From: JACMLD01 sp038229695
Lineage (GTDB): Bacteria; Bacteroidota; Bacteroidia; Chitinophagales; Chitinophagaceae
DNA length: 62,705 nucleotides
Assembly (NCBI GenBank): GCA_038229695.1
Contig: JBBROE010000009.1
Span: 1 to 62,705 of the forward strand
Direction: 5' to 3'
The notes beneath the pieces were generated by a model that worked only from the letters and a program-made list of their open reading frames with translations, searched no databases and was not told the origin of the DNA. Below, piece by piece: positions 1-9,199 of this stretch (the stretch's first letter is position 1; each line of letters begins with the position of its first letter). The translations under genes were made by a program, and so were the position numbers.

Positions 1-6
1 AGATGG

Positions 7-783
7 TTGTACATGCTCTCCCTGTTGTCGCTGCCCGCGTTCTCTTCATTTGGCCAGCAACCGGCGATGAAGCTGGTCTGGTCGGATGAATTCAATTATA
101 CCGGTCTCCCCGACAGCACGAAGTGGAACTACGACGTAGGTGGAGGCGGCTGGGGCAACCATGAACTGGAATACTATACCCGGGCCAGGCCCGACAATGC
201 CCGCGTGGAGAATGGCCACCTGGTCATTGAAGCAAAAAAAGAAAGATTTAAGGAAAATGACTATACGGCTGCACGGCTGGTGAGCAAAGGGAAGGGTGAC
301 TGGCTCTATGGTAAGATGGAAATACGCGCGAAATTACCCAGGGGAACGGGTACCTGGCCTGCTATATGGACCCTGGCTTCCAAAGATTCCATGCGATGGC
401 CGGCCGATGGCGAAGTAGACATCATGGAACATGTTGGATTCAACCCCGGCTTTATCCATGCTTCTGTTCACTGTGCCGCCTACAACCACCGTATCCATAC
501 CCAGAAGACCGACACCCTGCTGGTGAAAGACTTTGCGGAGCAATACCATATATACAGCATGTTATGGACGCCGGAAAGCATCAGTATCGCGGTTGATGAT
601 ACGGTTTATTTCCGTTTTGCGAATGAACACACCGGCCGGGCCGCGTGGCCGTTCGACCAGAAGATGTATCTCATCCTGAACCTTGCTGTGGGGGGCGACT
701 GGGGCGGATCGAAGGGCATTGCACAGGACATCTGGCCGCAGGAAATGGATGTCGATTATGTGCGGGTGTACCAGGCCGGCTGA
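7..783 (+). CDS. GH16 family beta-glucanase (laminarinase-like), secreted
   Basis: Probable endo-beta-1,3(4)-glucanase that hydrolyses laminarin-type or mixed-linkage glucans outside the cytoplasm. The GH16 catalytic signature GEVDIMEHVG is seen at about residues 135-144, with the expected E-x-D-x-x-E pattern (nucleophile E136, D138, acid/base E141). The family's WSDEF strand is near residue 25 and a hydrophobic signal-like stretch precedes FGQQ. Length (about 258 residues) fits a single-domain GH16. The frame stays open to base 1 with TTG at 7 and ATG at 13, so the true start may lie just outside the window. The family assignment is firm; the exact substrate is inferred. Confidence 0.88.
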   Translation: MYMLSLLSLPAFSSFGQQPAMKLVWSDEFNYTGLPDSTKWNYDVGGGGWGNHELEYYTRARPDNARVENGHLVIEAKKERFKENDYTAARLVSKGKGDWLYGKMEIRAKLPRGTGTWPAIWTLASKDSMRWPADGEVDIMEHVGFNPGFIHASVHCAAYNHRIHTQKTDTLLVKDFAEQYHIYSMLWTPESISIAVDDTVYFRFANEHTGRAAWPFDQKMYLILNLAVGGDWGGSKGIAQDIWPQEMDVDYVRVYQAG

Positions 784-831
784 TGGCCGTACAAACTAAT
801 CATTGAACAGTAATGCTGTTAAATTTATGTC

Positions 832-1296
832 ATGAGTAAAGAAATGGTGAATGAGATCACGGTCATTGGGCTGGCGCTGAAATCAAAGACCACCAATGCC
901 GGCGGGCAGTCGGCCACCGATTGCAGGAACCTGTGGCATCATTTTGATGACGGTGATTTTCAATCGGTGATACCCGGAAAAACCGCCGATACGGTCTACG
1001 GTGTATATTTTCATTACGAGGGAGATAGTTCATTGCCGTTTTCCTACCTCGTTGGCTGCCCGGTATCGCCGGGGTCAATAGCACCGCCGGGTATGATCAG
1101 CCTCACGATCCCCGCCGGTGACTATGAAAAAATAGCCGCCTGTGGGAAACTGCCCGATTGTGTTATCCAGGCCTGGATCGAGATACGTAATGGTAATTAT
1201 CCCCGTACTTTTCAAACCGATTTTGAAGTGTATGACGAAAGAAGCAGGGACTGGAACCAGGGCGAAGTGGATGTCTTTGTTTCCGTAAAAAGCTGA
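832..1296 (+). CDS. GyrI-like small-molecule-binding domain protein (AraC effector-binding type)
   Basis: A 154-residue stand-alone protein resembling the GyrI-like/AraC effector-binding fold (Bacterial transcription activator effector-binding family). Supporting features are the N-terminal LALKSKTTN strand, a central YGVYFHYEGD segment, the PAGDYEKI strand and a C-terminal aromatic-acidic segment ending in DVFVSVKS. No DNA-binding domain is present, so it is more likely a ligand-binding or sequestering protein than a regulator. It lies about 50 bases after the GH16 gene, on the same strand. Ligand unknown. Confidence 0.7.
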   Translation: MSKEMVNEITVIGLALKSKTTNAGGQSATDCRNLWHHFDDGDFQSVIPGKTADTVYGVYFHYEGDSSLPFSYLVGCPVSPGSIAPPGMISLTIPAGDYEKIAACGKLPDCVIQAWIEIRNGNYPRTFQTDFEVYDERSRDWNQGEVDVFVSVKS

Positions 1297-1349
1297 CGGG
1301 CGGTCCAGGGAAACCGCTGCGCAATGCCGCAATAATCTTATACCCCGGT

Positions 1350-1682
1350 ATGGTAAAACCTTTTTTGATAGTGCTGGCTCTATTTTTCTCCGTGATGGCG
1401 CATGCTCAGCAGGTGGACAGCATCTATTACCATCCCTATACCGACAGCCTTAAGCCCGGCACCTACAACTACATTAATATCGACGGCAAGACGAGCGGCG
1501 GTCAATGGGTACCGCTTACTGGAAAGGAACTTAATTTTTCGGCCGACACGGGGACATTCAGCGGCAACAGCCTTTTTATCCCACTCGATTTTGAACCCGC
1601 AAAAGTAACGGTTAAAACCTCGTTGAAAGCCAACCCGGCCCTCCTGCTAAGCTTTGTCATCTACGTGAAAAGAACGAGGTAG
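1350..1682 (+). CDS. Small secreted protein of unknown function
   Basis: A 110-residue protein with a clear signal peptide (MVKPFLIVLALFFSVMAHAQ, cleavage expected after AHA). The remainder is rich in Thr, Gly and Asn and looks beta-rich. It is not recognised. It follows the GyrI-like gene by 53 bases on the same strand and ends about 30 bases before the terminator that serves the convergent transaldolase gene. Its length and export signal suggest a periplasmic or surface accessory protein. Confidence 0.55.
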   Translation: MVKPFLIVLALFFSVMAHAQQVDSIYYHPYTDSLKPGTYNYINIDGKTSGGQWVPLTGKELNFSADTGTFSGNSLFIPLDFEPAKVTVKTSLKANPALLLSFVIYVKRTR

Positions 1683-1714
1683 TCATTACAGCAGGTGCGT
1701 GCTGCATGTCTTTC

Positions 1715-1747
1715 CAAAAAAAAAGTGCGCCCGGAATAAGGCGCACT
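1715..1747 (-). terminator. Intrinsic terminator of the transaldolase gene
   Basis: The perfect 8-bp inverted repeat AGTGCGCC / GGCGCACT (1724-1731 and 1740-1747) has an 8-base loop. On the plus strand it is preceded by a run of A, which on the minus strand is a U-tract after the hairpin. It lies 28 bases beyond the minus-strand stop at 1776. Confidence 0.85.
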
Positions 1748-1775
1748 CGTATAAAGTACAAACTGTAAAAAGAGA

Positions 1776-2426
1776 CTACATTTTTTTGGCGTCCTCCAGG
1801 AATTTGGCGAGGCCAATATCGGTCAGCGGGTGTTTCAGCAGGCCGAGGATGGGCTCCAGCGGGCAGGTACACACATCAGCGCCAGCTTCAGCACATTGAA
1901 TGATATGGAGTGAACTCCTGATTGACGCGGCAAGGATTTCAGTTTCAAAACCCTGGATGGAATAGATGCGGGCGATCTGTGCAACCAGTTCCACGCCGTC
2001 CCATCCGCTGTCATCGATACGACCGATAAAGGGAGAGACATATTTGGCACCTGCTTTTGCCGCGAGGATAGCCTGGCCGGCAGAGAAAACAAGCGTACAG
2101 TTGGTCTTAATGCCATTGTCTGTAAACCACTTGATCGCTTTCACACCGTCTTTGATCATCGGCACTTTTACAATAATGTTGGGATGTATAGCGGCCAGTT
2201 TCTTACCTTCTTCCAGGATGGTTTTAAAATCCGTGGCCAATACTTCTGCACTGATATCGCCGTCAACAATTTCGCAGATGGCCTTGTAGTGTGCATAGAT
2301 AGCTTCGGTCCCCTTGATACCTTCCTTGGCCATCAGGGAAGGATTGGTAGTAACCCCGTCGAGGATACCCAGTTCATTGGCTTCCCTGATCTGGTCCAGA
2401 TTGGCGGTATCAATGAAAAATTTCAT
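1776..2426 (-). CDS. Transaldolase / fructose-6-phosphate aldolase-like protein
   Basis: Cytosolic TIM-barrel aldolase of the small transaldolase (FSA/TalC) subfamily, handling dihydroxyacetone transfer among sugar phosphates in the pentose phosphate network. The N-terminus MKFFIDTANLDQIREANELG and the GVTTNPSL motif (residues 24-31) are diagnostic. The Schiff-base lysine is expected at K87 in IIVKVPM. TLVFSAGQAILAAKAG and SPFIGR follow in the usual order. At 216 residues it matches the short subfamily. The start at 2426 is supported by the conserved N-terminus. Whether it acts mainly as transaldolase or as F6P aldolase cannot be told from sequence alone. Confidence 0.9.
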   Translation of the reverse strand: MKFFIDTANLDQIREANELGILDGVTTNPSLMAKEGIKGTEAIYAHYKAICEIVDGDISAEVLATDFKTILEEGKKLAAIHPNIIVKVPMIKDGVKAIKWFTDNGIKTNCTLVFSAGQAILAAKAGAKYVSPFIGRIDDSGWDGVELVAQIARIYSIQGFETEILAASIRSSLHIIQCAEAGADVCTCPLEPILGLLKHPLTDIGLAKFLEDAKKM

Positions 2427-2483
2427 ACTAAAGATTTATGTTAACATGCCGCCGGACGGCGGTAAAAGAAGATTAAAAAAAAA

Positions 2484-2578
2484 GGCAGGCTTATTACAGC
2501 GCACCGCTACAACCGCTTACTCTTGCTGCGTTCCCGCCCTGGGAGGGTTCAGCAGGAGCTGGTCGTGTAAGACCTGCC
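2484..2578 (-). ncRNA. ffs: Bacterial small signal recognition particle RNA (4.5S type)
   Basis: On the minus strand the apical domain IV signature CCCAGGGCGGGAACGCAGCA is present at about 2524-2543, matching the bacterial CAGG-N-C-N-GGAA-N-G-N-AGCA consensus that binds Ffh. The 5' end GGCAGG-U-CUUA (from 2578) can pair with the 3' end UAAG-CCUGCC (to 2484), giving the closing helix of a 95-nt hairpin RNA. A run of nine U follows (2483 downward), typical of Rho-independent termination. The RNA acts with Ffh in co-translational membrane targeting. The gene lies between the transaldolase and plug-protein genes, both on the same strand. Confidence 0.93.
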
Positions 2579-2671
2579 GACTGCAAATATACGGAAGCCG
2601 GAACAATTATTTCGCTACAGCAATGATTAACTGAAAAAACCGGAGAAAATATTTCCGGGAGCGGTGCCTTG

Positions 2672-3952
2672 TTAGTACCCGCTGCGACCGGTTAACGAAT
2701 TGATATGTGACACCGCGATGAGTTCGTCGGCCCGCCCGTTAATTGACCGGTAGTAGACCAGGATCGTATAGCTGTTTTCGGTATCCCACAGATTACCCTC
2801 GGTAAATTCGAAACTGTGCGTTCCGGTCTGCTGATCCACGGTGATGTAATCATAACTATAATATCCGTTTTTCAGGAGCAGGCTGGTCTCATAGATTCCA
2901 CTCGCTGCGTTGTAGGTCATCTTTGCGTGCTCATCAAGTCCATAATTGGTGAGCTCGCCGAACAGGTAGACATCTTTACCGGCAAACGGCTGGTTACCGG
3001 GCGGTATGAAGCTAAAATGCGTATCTGCGAAATCGGATTGCCAGAGCGGGTTTACATTTTCGCTCACGTCATTATAGTACATGCCATTGTAATCCTTATA
3101 ATACACAAGGCGCTGGGCGGCGCGGTCAAGGTCGGGCTTCACGAAAATATCCGTGGAGTTGGGGTTGTAGGCAGCCCTTGCTACACGGTCACTCTGCAGC
3201 CTGAAGCTGCGAAGGTCCAGCCACCGCCATTCCCTGCCGCCCGGGAAAACGATATTTTCTGCATTGTACTCAAGTGATGCGGGCCGGATGAAGGTGGGCA
3301 CGATACCGGCCAGGGCGATATCCCAGCGGTTATTCTGGAGAATGACAATTTTAACCTGCTGGTTGGCGCTGATAAGGTTGAGGCCGCCGGTATTGACCGT
3401 AAAAATTATCTTCTGGTGAGTTTTGAACAGTTGCCCGTCGAATGGCTGCTGAATTTGCGCGCCGACCGATGCTTTGTTGTCGACCACCAGTACCCGCCTG
3501 GTAAATATCACTTTTGCCGTGTCTCCATCGGCAAATACTTTCAGCAGGTAATTCCCTGACCGTGCCGGCACGCAACTGCTTTCCGGCAGGGTCACCATGT
3601 AGTGCGTGTATTTTACCAGGGCGATAGATGAGTTGCGGTAATTCTGTATCCGGTTTTGTGTAAAGCCGCGGATATAATCAAACTCGCTGAGGTTGGTCAG
3701 GCTCCAGTCAGCATTACAAATCTGCCAGGTGTAAGAATAGTTGCGGACACCGCCGGCCAGGTCGTCGAAGTTCAGGTCAAGCCGGTCGGCGGTGTTGAGG
3801 CCGATGATGGGATAGGCCAGCTGGTTGCCGCTGTAATTGAGTTTGACGTTATGAATAGTAGGCAGGTAAATTTTATCGGGCACCTGGGCGTTCAGGGTAG
3901 CGCACAGCAGCAGCATAAAAAGCGGACGGCCGATGTATCTTGTTGTACTCAT
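2672..3952 (-). CDS. Type IX secretion system plug-like protein (DUF5103)
   Basis: A 426-residue exported protein of the DUF5103 family, now linked to the T9SS 'plug' that occludes the SprA translocon from the periplasmic side. Features seen: signal peptide from the second Met (MSTTRYIGRPLFMLLLCATL, cleavage after LNA), the conserved QVPDKIYLPTIHNVKLN start, a YSYTWQICNADW motif, and a C-terminal domain with PPGNQPFAGKDVYLFGELTNYG. The upstream Met at 4021 would add 23 residues that spoil the signal peptide, so 3952 is preferred. The window also contains T9SS cargo with C-terminal sorting domains (22448 and 28317). The plug role is inferred from the family. Confidence 0.82.
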   Translation of the reverse strand: MSTTRYIGRPLFMLLLCATLNAQVPDKIYLPTIHNVKLNYSGNQLAYPIIGLNTADRLDLNFDDLAGGVRNYSYTWQICNADWSLTNLSEFDYIRGFTQNRIQNYRNSSIALVKYTHYMVTLPESSCVPARSGNYLLKVFADGDTAKVIFTRRVLVVDNKASVGAQIQQPFDGQLFKTHQKIIFTVNTGGLNLISANQQVKIVILQNNRWDIALAGIVPTFIRPASLEYNAENIVFPGGREWRWLDLRSFRLQSDRVARAAYNPNSTDIFVKPDLDRAAQRLVYYKDYNGMYYNDVSENVNPLWQSDFADTHFSFIPPGNQPFAGKDVYLFGELTNYGLDEHAKMTYNAASGIYETSLLLKNGYYSYDYITVDQQTGTHSFEFTEGNLWDTENSYTILVYYRSINGRADELIAVSHINSLTGRSGY

Positions 3953-4055
3953 AAATAAACGTAAGGTAAGGCGAGGAAATTTCTCTGAAAAAAACAAAAA
4001 CCATGCGCAGTCGCTCCCCACCCCCTATTTTTGGTTTACTTTAAATGCAAAATAG

Positions 4056-5288
4056 TTGAATATAGCGCGGTTTATTGCGGGCAGGATAGCCTTTTCCCGG
4101 GAAAAGTCGTTCGGCCGGTTTATTATCCGGCTGGCCACAGCGGCCACGGTACTGAGTGTTACGGTGATGATTGTAGCGCTGGCAATAACCAATGGTTTCC
4201 AGTACACCATCAGCCAGAAGATATTCAGTTTCTGGGGCCACATCCGGGTACAGCATTTTGAAGGAGGAAAAATTGCCAATGCGGAAGAGTTGCCGATTGA
4301 GCAGAATGATACGGTTTCCGGGATACTTCACCATAATCCCGCCATTGAGTCGGTAAATGTCTTTGCCACCAAAAACGCCATCCTCAAAACGAGTGAAACC
4401 ATCGAGGGTGTCCTGTTCAAGGGTGTACAAAAGAATTACCGGTTTCGCCAGTTACAGCAGTTCCTGCAAAAGGGCAGGTGGATTACCTTCCCGGACAGCG
4501 GGTACAGCAATGAAATTGTGCTCTCCACCTATACCGCTGGGCAGCTCAATGTACGGGTAGGCGACGCCCTACTCATCTATTTTATCCAGAATGACGGCAG
4601 CCCGCCCCGGGCCAGGAAACTAACGGTTACGGGCCTCTACAAAACCGGCATTGAAGAATATGATAAATTTATCGCGATTGGCGATATCCGGCTGATCCAG
4701 CGGCTCAATGGTTGGACCACCTCCCAGTTCGGCGGCTATGAATTGTATTTGCAGGATTATCACCAGACGGAAGCGGTAAACAACGAAATTTTTGATGCGC
4801 TGCCCCAAACCTGGGCCAGCCGGACGATCAATGAAATAAACCCCGGGATATTCGACTGGCTGCGGCTGCAGGATACAACGATCGTGCTGGTGCTGGTCAT
4901 CATGACGATTGTAGCCATTCTCAACCTCATCACCTGCCTCATCATCCTGGTACTGGAACGAACCCGGATGATTGGCGTGTTGAAAGCACTGGGTACACCG
5001 AATGCGGCCATACAGCGGATTTTCCTGTATCATGGCGGGTTGATAACCATCGCAGGTATATTCACGGGCAACCTGCTTGCCCTGTTGCTGTGCTGGCTGC
5101 AGCAGCGCTTCGGGCTGGTGACCCTGCAGGAAGACATGTATTATATTGCCAAAGCAGAAGTAAGGCTGGAGTGGTGGCATTTCCTGGTGGTTGATGCCGG
5201 TACCTTCATCAGTTGCCTGCTCATTCTCATTATTCCCACCTTTATCATACGGCGGATCCAGCCGGTACGGGCTATCCGGTTCCGGTAG
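4056..5288 (+). CDS. ABC transporter permease, FtsX/LolC-E type
   Basis: Inner-membrane permease (410 residues) of the MacB/LolC-E/FtsX superfamily. These work with a LolD-like ATPase, often to release lipoproteins from the inner membrane. The N-terminus NIARFIAGRIAFSREKSFGR followed by FIIRLATAATVLSVTVMIVALA is typical of Bacteroidota members. One N-terminal transmembrane helix is followed by a large periplasmic domain and three C-terminal helices (LVLVIMTIVAILNLITCLII, then two more near residues 330 and 385). A stop at 4053 forces the start to 4056 or later, and the conserved N-terminus supports the TTG at 4056. No ATPase gene is adjacent. The exact substrate is unproven. Confidence 0.85.
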   Translation: MNIARFIAGRIAFSREKSFGRFIIRLATAATVLSVTVMIVALAITNGFQYTISQKIFSFWGHIRVQHFEGGKIANAEELPIEQNDTVSGILHHNPAIESVNVFATKNAILKTSETIEGVLFKGVQKNYRFRQLQQFLQKGRWITFPDSGYSNEIVLSTYTAGQLNVRVGDALLIYFIQNDGSPPRARKLTVTGLYKTGIEEYDKFIAIGDIRLIQRLNGWTTSQFGGYELYLQDYHQTEAVNNEIFDALPQTWASRTINEINPGIFDWLRLQDTTIVLVLVIMTIVAILNLITCLIILVLERTRMIGVLKALGTPNAAIQRIFLYHGGLITIAGIFTGNLLALLLCWLQQRFGLVTLQEDMYYIAKAEVRLEWWHFLVVDAGTFISCLLILIIPTFIIRRIQPVRAIRFR

Positions 5289-5313
5289 CGCGGCAACAAC
5301 AGGAGTGATTGTA

Positions 5314-6063
5314 TTATCCGGAAAAAGTGACGAGGCGTGAAAGCAGTATGCCGGTAGCCACCGCCGCGTTCAGTGATTCCGCCTGCCCAATCCTGGGAAT
5401 GGTGAGCCGGTGCCTGCACAATTGCAAGACAGCCTCACTTATCCCTTTCGCTTCACTGCCTATCACCAGTGCACCCTCTTGCAGGGGAGGGACGCGATAT
5501 ACATTTTCACCATCCAGTGTGGCCGCGTAAAAAACAGTTGCGGGCGAATTCGCCATGAAAGCCGCCAGTTCTGTATAGTGGATGTTTATGCGCAGGATAC
5601 TCCCCATGGTAGCCTGCACCACCTTCGGCGCAAAAGCGTCAGCCGTGGTTTCACTGCAAACGAGGTGGGAAATGCCGAACCAGTCGGCCAGCCGGATAAT
5701 CGTACCCAGGTTGCCCGGATCCTGGATGCCGTCGAGGAGCAGCAACATACCGCTGGCTAAAACGGGCGGGTGATCAATTGGCTTTTTAAGCAGCACCAGG
5801 ATATCCGCCGCAGTTTTCAGAAACGAAATTTTCTGCATGTCGTGAACCGAAATAACGGATACCAGCGCGTCAAAATTTTTTAACAGTTCTTTGTTCCGTT
5901 CTGCCCCAGCAGCCGTGACGTAGATGTGTACGGGTTGTACTTCCGGGTGAACAAGCACATCGCCGGCCATCTTTGATCCTTCCGCAACAAATACACCCTC
6001 CCGGTCCCTGAATTTTTTTTGGTCCAGACTTTGGATATATTTGACCTGCAATTTTGTGATCAT
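5314..6063 (-). CDS. TrmH/SpoU family RNA 2'-O-methyltransferase
   Basis: SAM-dependent SPOUT methyltransferase, 249 residues, predicted to 2'-O-methylate rRNA or tRNA. The N-terminal substrate-binding domain has KKFRDREGVFVAEGSKM. The trefoil-knot domain has the three family motifs: GIQDPGNLGTIIRLADWFG, then VVQATMGSILRI, then GALVIGSEAKGIS and LTIPRIGQAESLNAAVATGI. It converges with the upstream permease gene (25-base gap) and is divergent from tamL, with only 23 bases between starts, so the two may share a promoter region. The exact RNA target is not readable from sequence. Confidence 0.9.
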   Translation of the reverse strand: MITKLQVKYIQSLDQKKFRDREGVFVAEGSKMAGDVLVHPEVQPVHIYVTAAGAERNKELLKNFDALVSVISVHDMQKISFLKTAADILVLLKKPIDHPPVLASGMLLLLDGIQDPGNLGTIIRLADWFGISHLVCSETTADAFAPKVVQATMGSILRINIHYTELAAFMANSPATVFYAATLDGENVYRVPPLQEGALVIGSEAKGISEAVLQLCRHRLTIPRIGQAESLNAAVATGILLSRLVTFSG

Positions 6064-6086
6064 CTACAGTTCGTTTTAAGCTGAAT

Positions 6087-8435
6087 ATGTGTTTATTGCG
6101 TAAACGGGTCTACCTGCATTTTTTTTTATTCCTTGGCAGCCTTACCGCTATCTTATCCGGTTGCGTCGTTCCCAAAAAAGTACCGGCCGGTAAACCATTT
6201 GTATACGCAACAAATATAACCATACAGGGCAATCTCTCTGCGGCCGTCAAATCAGATTTGCGCCTGAAACTCGAAAACCAGCTTGACGACAGCCTGAAGA
6301 CACCGTTAAAAACGGCTTACCCGGGCAGGCTCCTGCTCATTCATCCACCGGTTTTTGATACCGCTTCGGCGTTGCGTTCCGTATTGTTTATGAACAACCT
6401 GCTGGAGGCAGAAGGTTATTACAGCAGTGTCATATCCTGGGACAGTACGCTTCAACACAAGGGCAAACAGGCAAGGGTAACCGTAAATTTTAAGGTGAAT
6501 CCCGGCCATGATTATAAATTTGATTCCGTCAGTTACCGCCTCGCGGATTCGGCACTGGAGCAGTTGGCGCTCGATCGCCGGGGGGCCTCGCTCCTGAAAA
6601 AAGGGGAACCGTATTCCATTGAAGTTGCGGCAGCAGAACTGGACCGGCTGGTGGAACTGTTTCGCAACAACGGGTACTATAAGTTTTCCCGGGACGACCT
6701 GACCGCTGAACGGGATACCATATTTTCAGCTCTTATCAATCCGTCACTGGATCCGTTCGAGCAGCTCAGGCTATTGCAGGAAGCCCGGCAAAGGAAGAAC
6801 AACCCGCAGATGAATATTGTGATTTCGCTGCGAAACCCATCTGCGGTAACTCATTTCAGAAAGTACCGAATCCGGAATGTTAGTGTTTACCCGGATCTAG
6901 ACCTGCTCGAAGACACGACTATGGCCGTTTTCGACTCTGTAACGGTAAAGGGTATCCGAATTTTCAGCAAGTACAATAAATTCAAACCAGCTTTCATCGC
7001 TGAACGTTGCCTGTTGCTGCCCGGATCCCTGTTCCGGCTGCGCAACTCTACCCGCACCTATACCAATTATACCCAGCTAAACACCTTTACGCAGGTCACC
7101 GTAGACATCAGGGAAGCCGGCGACTCGTCTGCAGCACTGGACATTGTCTTACGAATGTATCCTTCCAAGAAACAGGACATCAGTATTTCGCTGGATGCCA
7201 GCTACAACACGGGTGACGTGGTCACCACCGGCAACCTGTTTGGCGTTGGCCTTAACCTGGGGCTTAACAACAGGAATGTAGCGAGGCAGGCCATCCAGTC
7301 GAGCACCAACCTCCGCACGGGTGTCGAAATAGACCCGGGCAGTAAATTTCTTCAGACCATTCAAACCAGCCTGTCCCACAACTATGTGTTTCCCAGGCTA
7401 ATACTTCCCGCCTCCCTCTTACGGATTTTCCGTACCGACTCTCTTCGCAACCAGCGCACCTTACTGAATTTTAACGGGGCCTACACGGACCGCAAAGATT
7501 TTTATGAGCTAAAATCGCTCAATGCCTCCATGGGCTACCAGTTTACGTCAAGCAGCAGGCAGCGAAAAAGTCATACCTGGTTTTTCAGCCCAATAAATGT
7601 TGAATATGTACAGCTGAACGCAGGGGCGAAACTGTTGCCGCTGCTGGAAAGTGTACCCAACCTTAAGTTTTCTTTTAATACCGGCCTGGTGATTAGTATG
7701 ATTGGCGGGTATAATTATGTCCAGGTGCGCAGTGATGGCGCCAAGGTCAACGACCTGCGGATAGGACTCGAGGAAAGTGGTGGTCTCAGCGGCCTGGTAA
7801 AAAAATTCGACCAGAACTTTAACCTTTACCGTTTTGTAAAACTGGACGCCGATCTGAAACATTATATCAACTATAAAAAGTCAGCGCTCGTCTTCCGGCT
7901 GTATGGCGGTATCGGGGTACCCTATGGCAGGAATAAGGACGGCAGCAGCGAGCAGCAGCTTCCTTTTTTCAAAGCTTTTTATGCCGGCGGTCCGTATAGC
8001 ATGCGCGCATGGCAGGTACGCCAGCTGGGCATCGGGTCTTCCCGCTATTTCGATACCGCATCAAAAGCAAAAGGCGTGGACCGCTTCGGGGATATCCAGC
8101 TGGAAGGCAACATAGAATACCGGTTCAACCTGGGATCGCTGTTCGGTATAAAACTGAAAAGCGCATTCTTTACCGATATCGGTAACATCTGGTACCGCAG
8201 CACCTACAACAACCCGTTGTACGCGGGCGCCGAATTCAACATCAATAAATTGTATACCGATATCGCGGTGGGTGCGGGAACCAGCCTGCGGCTCGACTTC
8301 GATTATTTCCTGATCCGGTTCGACTGGTCCTACAAAATCAAGGATCCCGTATATTCCTATTACAATTACGGCTGGCTCCACGATATCGAACTTGCGAAAG
8401 GGCAGTTCCAACTTGGAATCAATTACCCCTTTTAA
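6087..8435 (+). CDS. tamL: TamL, BamA/TamA-family outer-membrane barrel lipoprotein
   Basis: A 782-residue Omp85-superfamily protein. Unlike proteobacterial TamA, it carries a lipoprotein signal peptide with lipobox LSGC (C26), the hallmark of the Bacteroidota TamL variant. POTRA-like periplasmic segments run to about residue 370 (for example NITIQGNLSAAVKSDLR and VKGIRIFSKYNKFKP). The rest is a 16-strand-type barrel with the family motifs FFKAFYAGGPYSMRAWQVRQ and GNIEYRFNLG. It probably works with TamB in outer-membrane protein or lipid biogenesis. No tamB is in view. It overlaps the convergent truB by 4 bases at the stop codons. Confidence 0.87.
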   Translation: MCLLRKRVYLHFFLFLGSLTAILSGCVVPKKVPAGKPFVYATNITIQGNLSAAVKSDLRLKLENQLDDSLKTPLKTAYPGRLLLIHPPVFDTASALRSVLFMNNLLEAEGYYSSVISWDSTLQHKGKQARVTVNFKVNPGHDYKFDSVSYRLADSALEQLALDRRGASLLKKGEPYSIEVAAAELDRLVELFRNNGYYKFSRDDLTAERDTIFSALINPSLDPFEQLRLLQEARQRKNNPQMNIVISLRNPSAVTHFRKYRIRNVSVYPDLDLLEDTTMAVFDSVTVKGIRIFSKYNKFKPAFIAERCLLLPGSLFRLRNSTRTYTNYTQLNTFTQVTVDIREAGDSSAALDIVLRMYPSKKQDISISLDASYNTGDVVTTGNLFGVGLNLGLNNRNVARQAIQSSTNLRTGVEIDPGSKFLQTIQTSLSHNYVFPRLILPASLLRIFRTDSLRNQRTLLNFNGAYTDRKDFYELKSLNASMGYQFTSSSRQRKSHTWFFSPINVEYVQLNAGAKLLPLLESVPNLKFSFNTGLVISMIGGYNYVQVRSDGAKVNDLRIGLEESGGLSGLVKKFDQNFNLYRFVKLDADLKHYINYKKSALVFRLYGGIGVPYGRNKDGSSEQQLPFFKAFYAGGPYSMRAWQVRQLGIGSSRYFDTASKAKGVDRFGDIQLEGNIEYRFNLGSLFGIKLKSAFFTDIGNIWYRSTYNNPLYAGAEFNINKLYTDIAVGAGTSLRLDFDYFLIRFDWSYKIKDPVYSYYNYGWLHDIELAKGQFQLGINYPF

Positions 8436-9106
8436 CCGGCAGCAGCAAAGGCTTCCAACGCCGGGATGTCCATGGCGTTGTCAAGCGTGTACGATCCTAT
8501 CCTGGTGCGGCAAAGACTGCTGAGGAAACCGCCGAAACCCAGTGCCGCGCCGAAATCATTGGCCAGGCTCCGGATATAGGTACCTGTGGAGCACACCACC
8601 CGGAAATAAACCTGCGGCAATTCTATACGGGTAATTTCGAAGGTACTGATCACCAGGCTGCGGGGAGCCAGTTCAATCGTTTCCCCGCGCCGGGCGAGTT
8701 CATACACCCGTTTCCCATCTTTCTTAATCGCGGAATGCATCGGGGGCACCTGCATGATTTCGCCCACGAACTGCGATACTGCATTTCGGATAGCTGTCTC
8801 CGTTAGTCCGGAAATCTCCTTTTGTTGTTCAGGAACGCTTTCTGCGTCAAAGGTGGGCGTTACCGCCCCCAGGCAGATACTGCCGGTATACTCCTTTTCC
8901 TGGGCCATAAAGGTGTTAATGCGCTTGGTGAATTTTCCGGTGCAAACGATAAGCAGGCCGGACGCCAGGGGATCGAGGGTGCCGGCATGGCCAACTTTCC
9001 GGATACCCGAGAGCTGCCTCACTTTCCTGATCACGTCGAAAGACGTCCACCGGTATGGTTTATTGATCAGCAATACCTGTCCTTCTTCAAATTTGGCGGG
9101 CGTCAT
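8432..9106 (-). CDS. truB: tRNA pseudouridine(55) synthase TruB
   Basis: Converts U55 to pseudouridine in the tRNA T-loop. The family signature GHAGTLDPLASGLL is at about residues 39-52, with the catalytic aspartate at D45. The N-terminal LLINKPYRWTSFDVI and the later MHSAIKKDGKRVYELARRG are also typical. At 224 residues it lacks a long C-terminal PUA domain, as is common in Bacteroidota. Convergent 4-base overlap with tamL. It lies about 90 bases downstream of proS on the same strand. Confidence 0.95.
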   Translation of the reverse strand: MTPAKFEEGQVLLINKPYRWTSFDVIRKVRQLSGIRKVGHAGTLDPLASGLLIVCTGKFTKRINTFMAQEKEYTGSICLGAVTPTFDAESVPEQQKEISGLTETAIRNAVSQFVGEIMQVPPMHSAIKKDGKRVYELARRGETIELAPRSLVISTFEITRIELPQVYFRVVCSTGTYIRSLANDFGAALGFGGFLSSLCRTRIGSYTLDNAMDIPALEAFAAAG

Positions 9107-9199
9107 CTTTTCTGCATCAGGTTATCAAATTATAGCTATCCAATAATGCGCACCGGCGGGTTGCGTAGTTGCGGTCGGGCGTAGCCGTTAGGTAACCCA

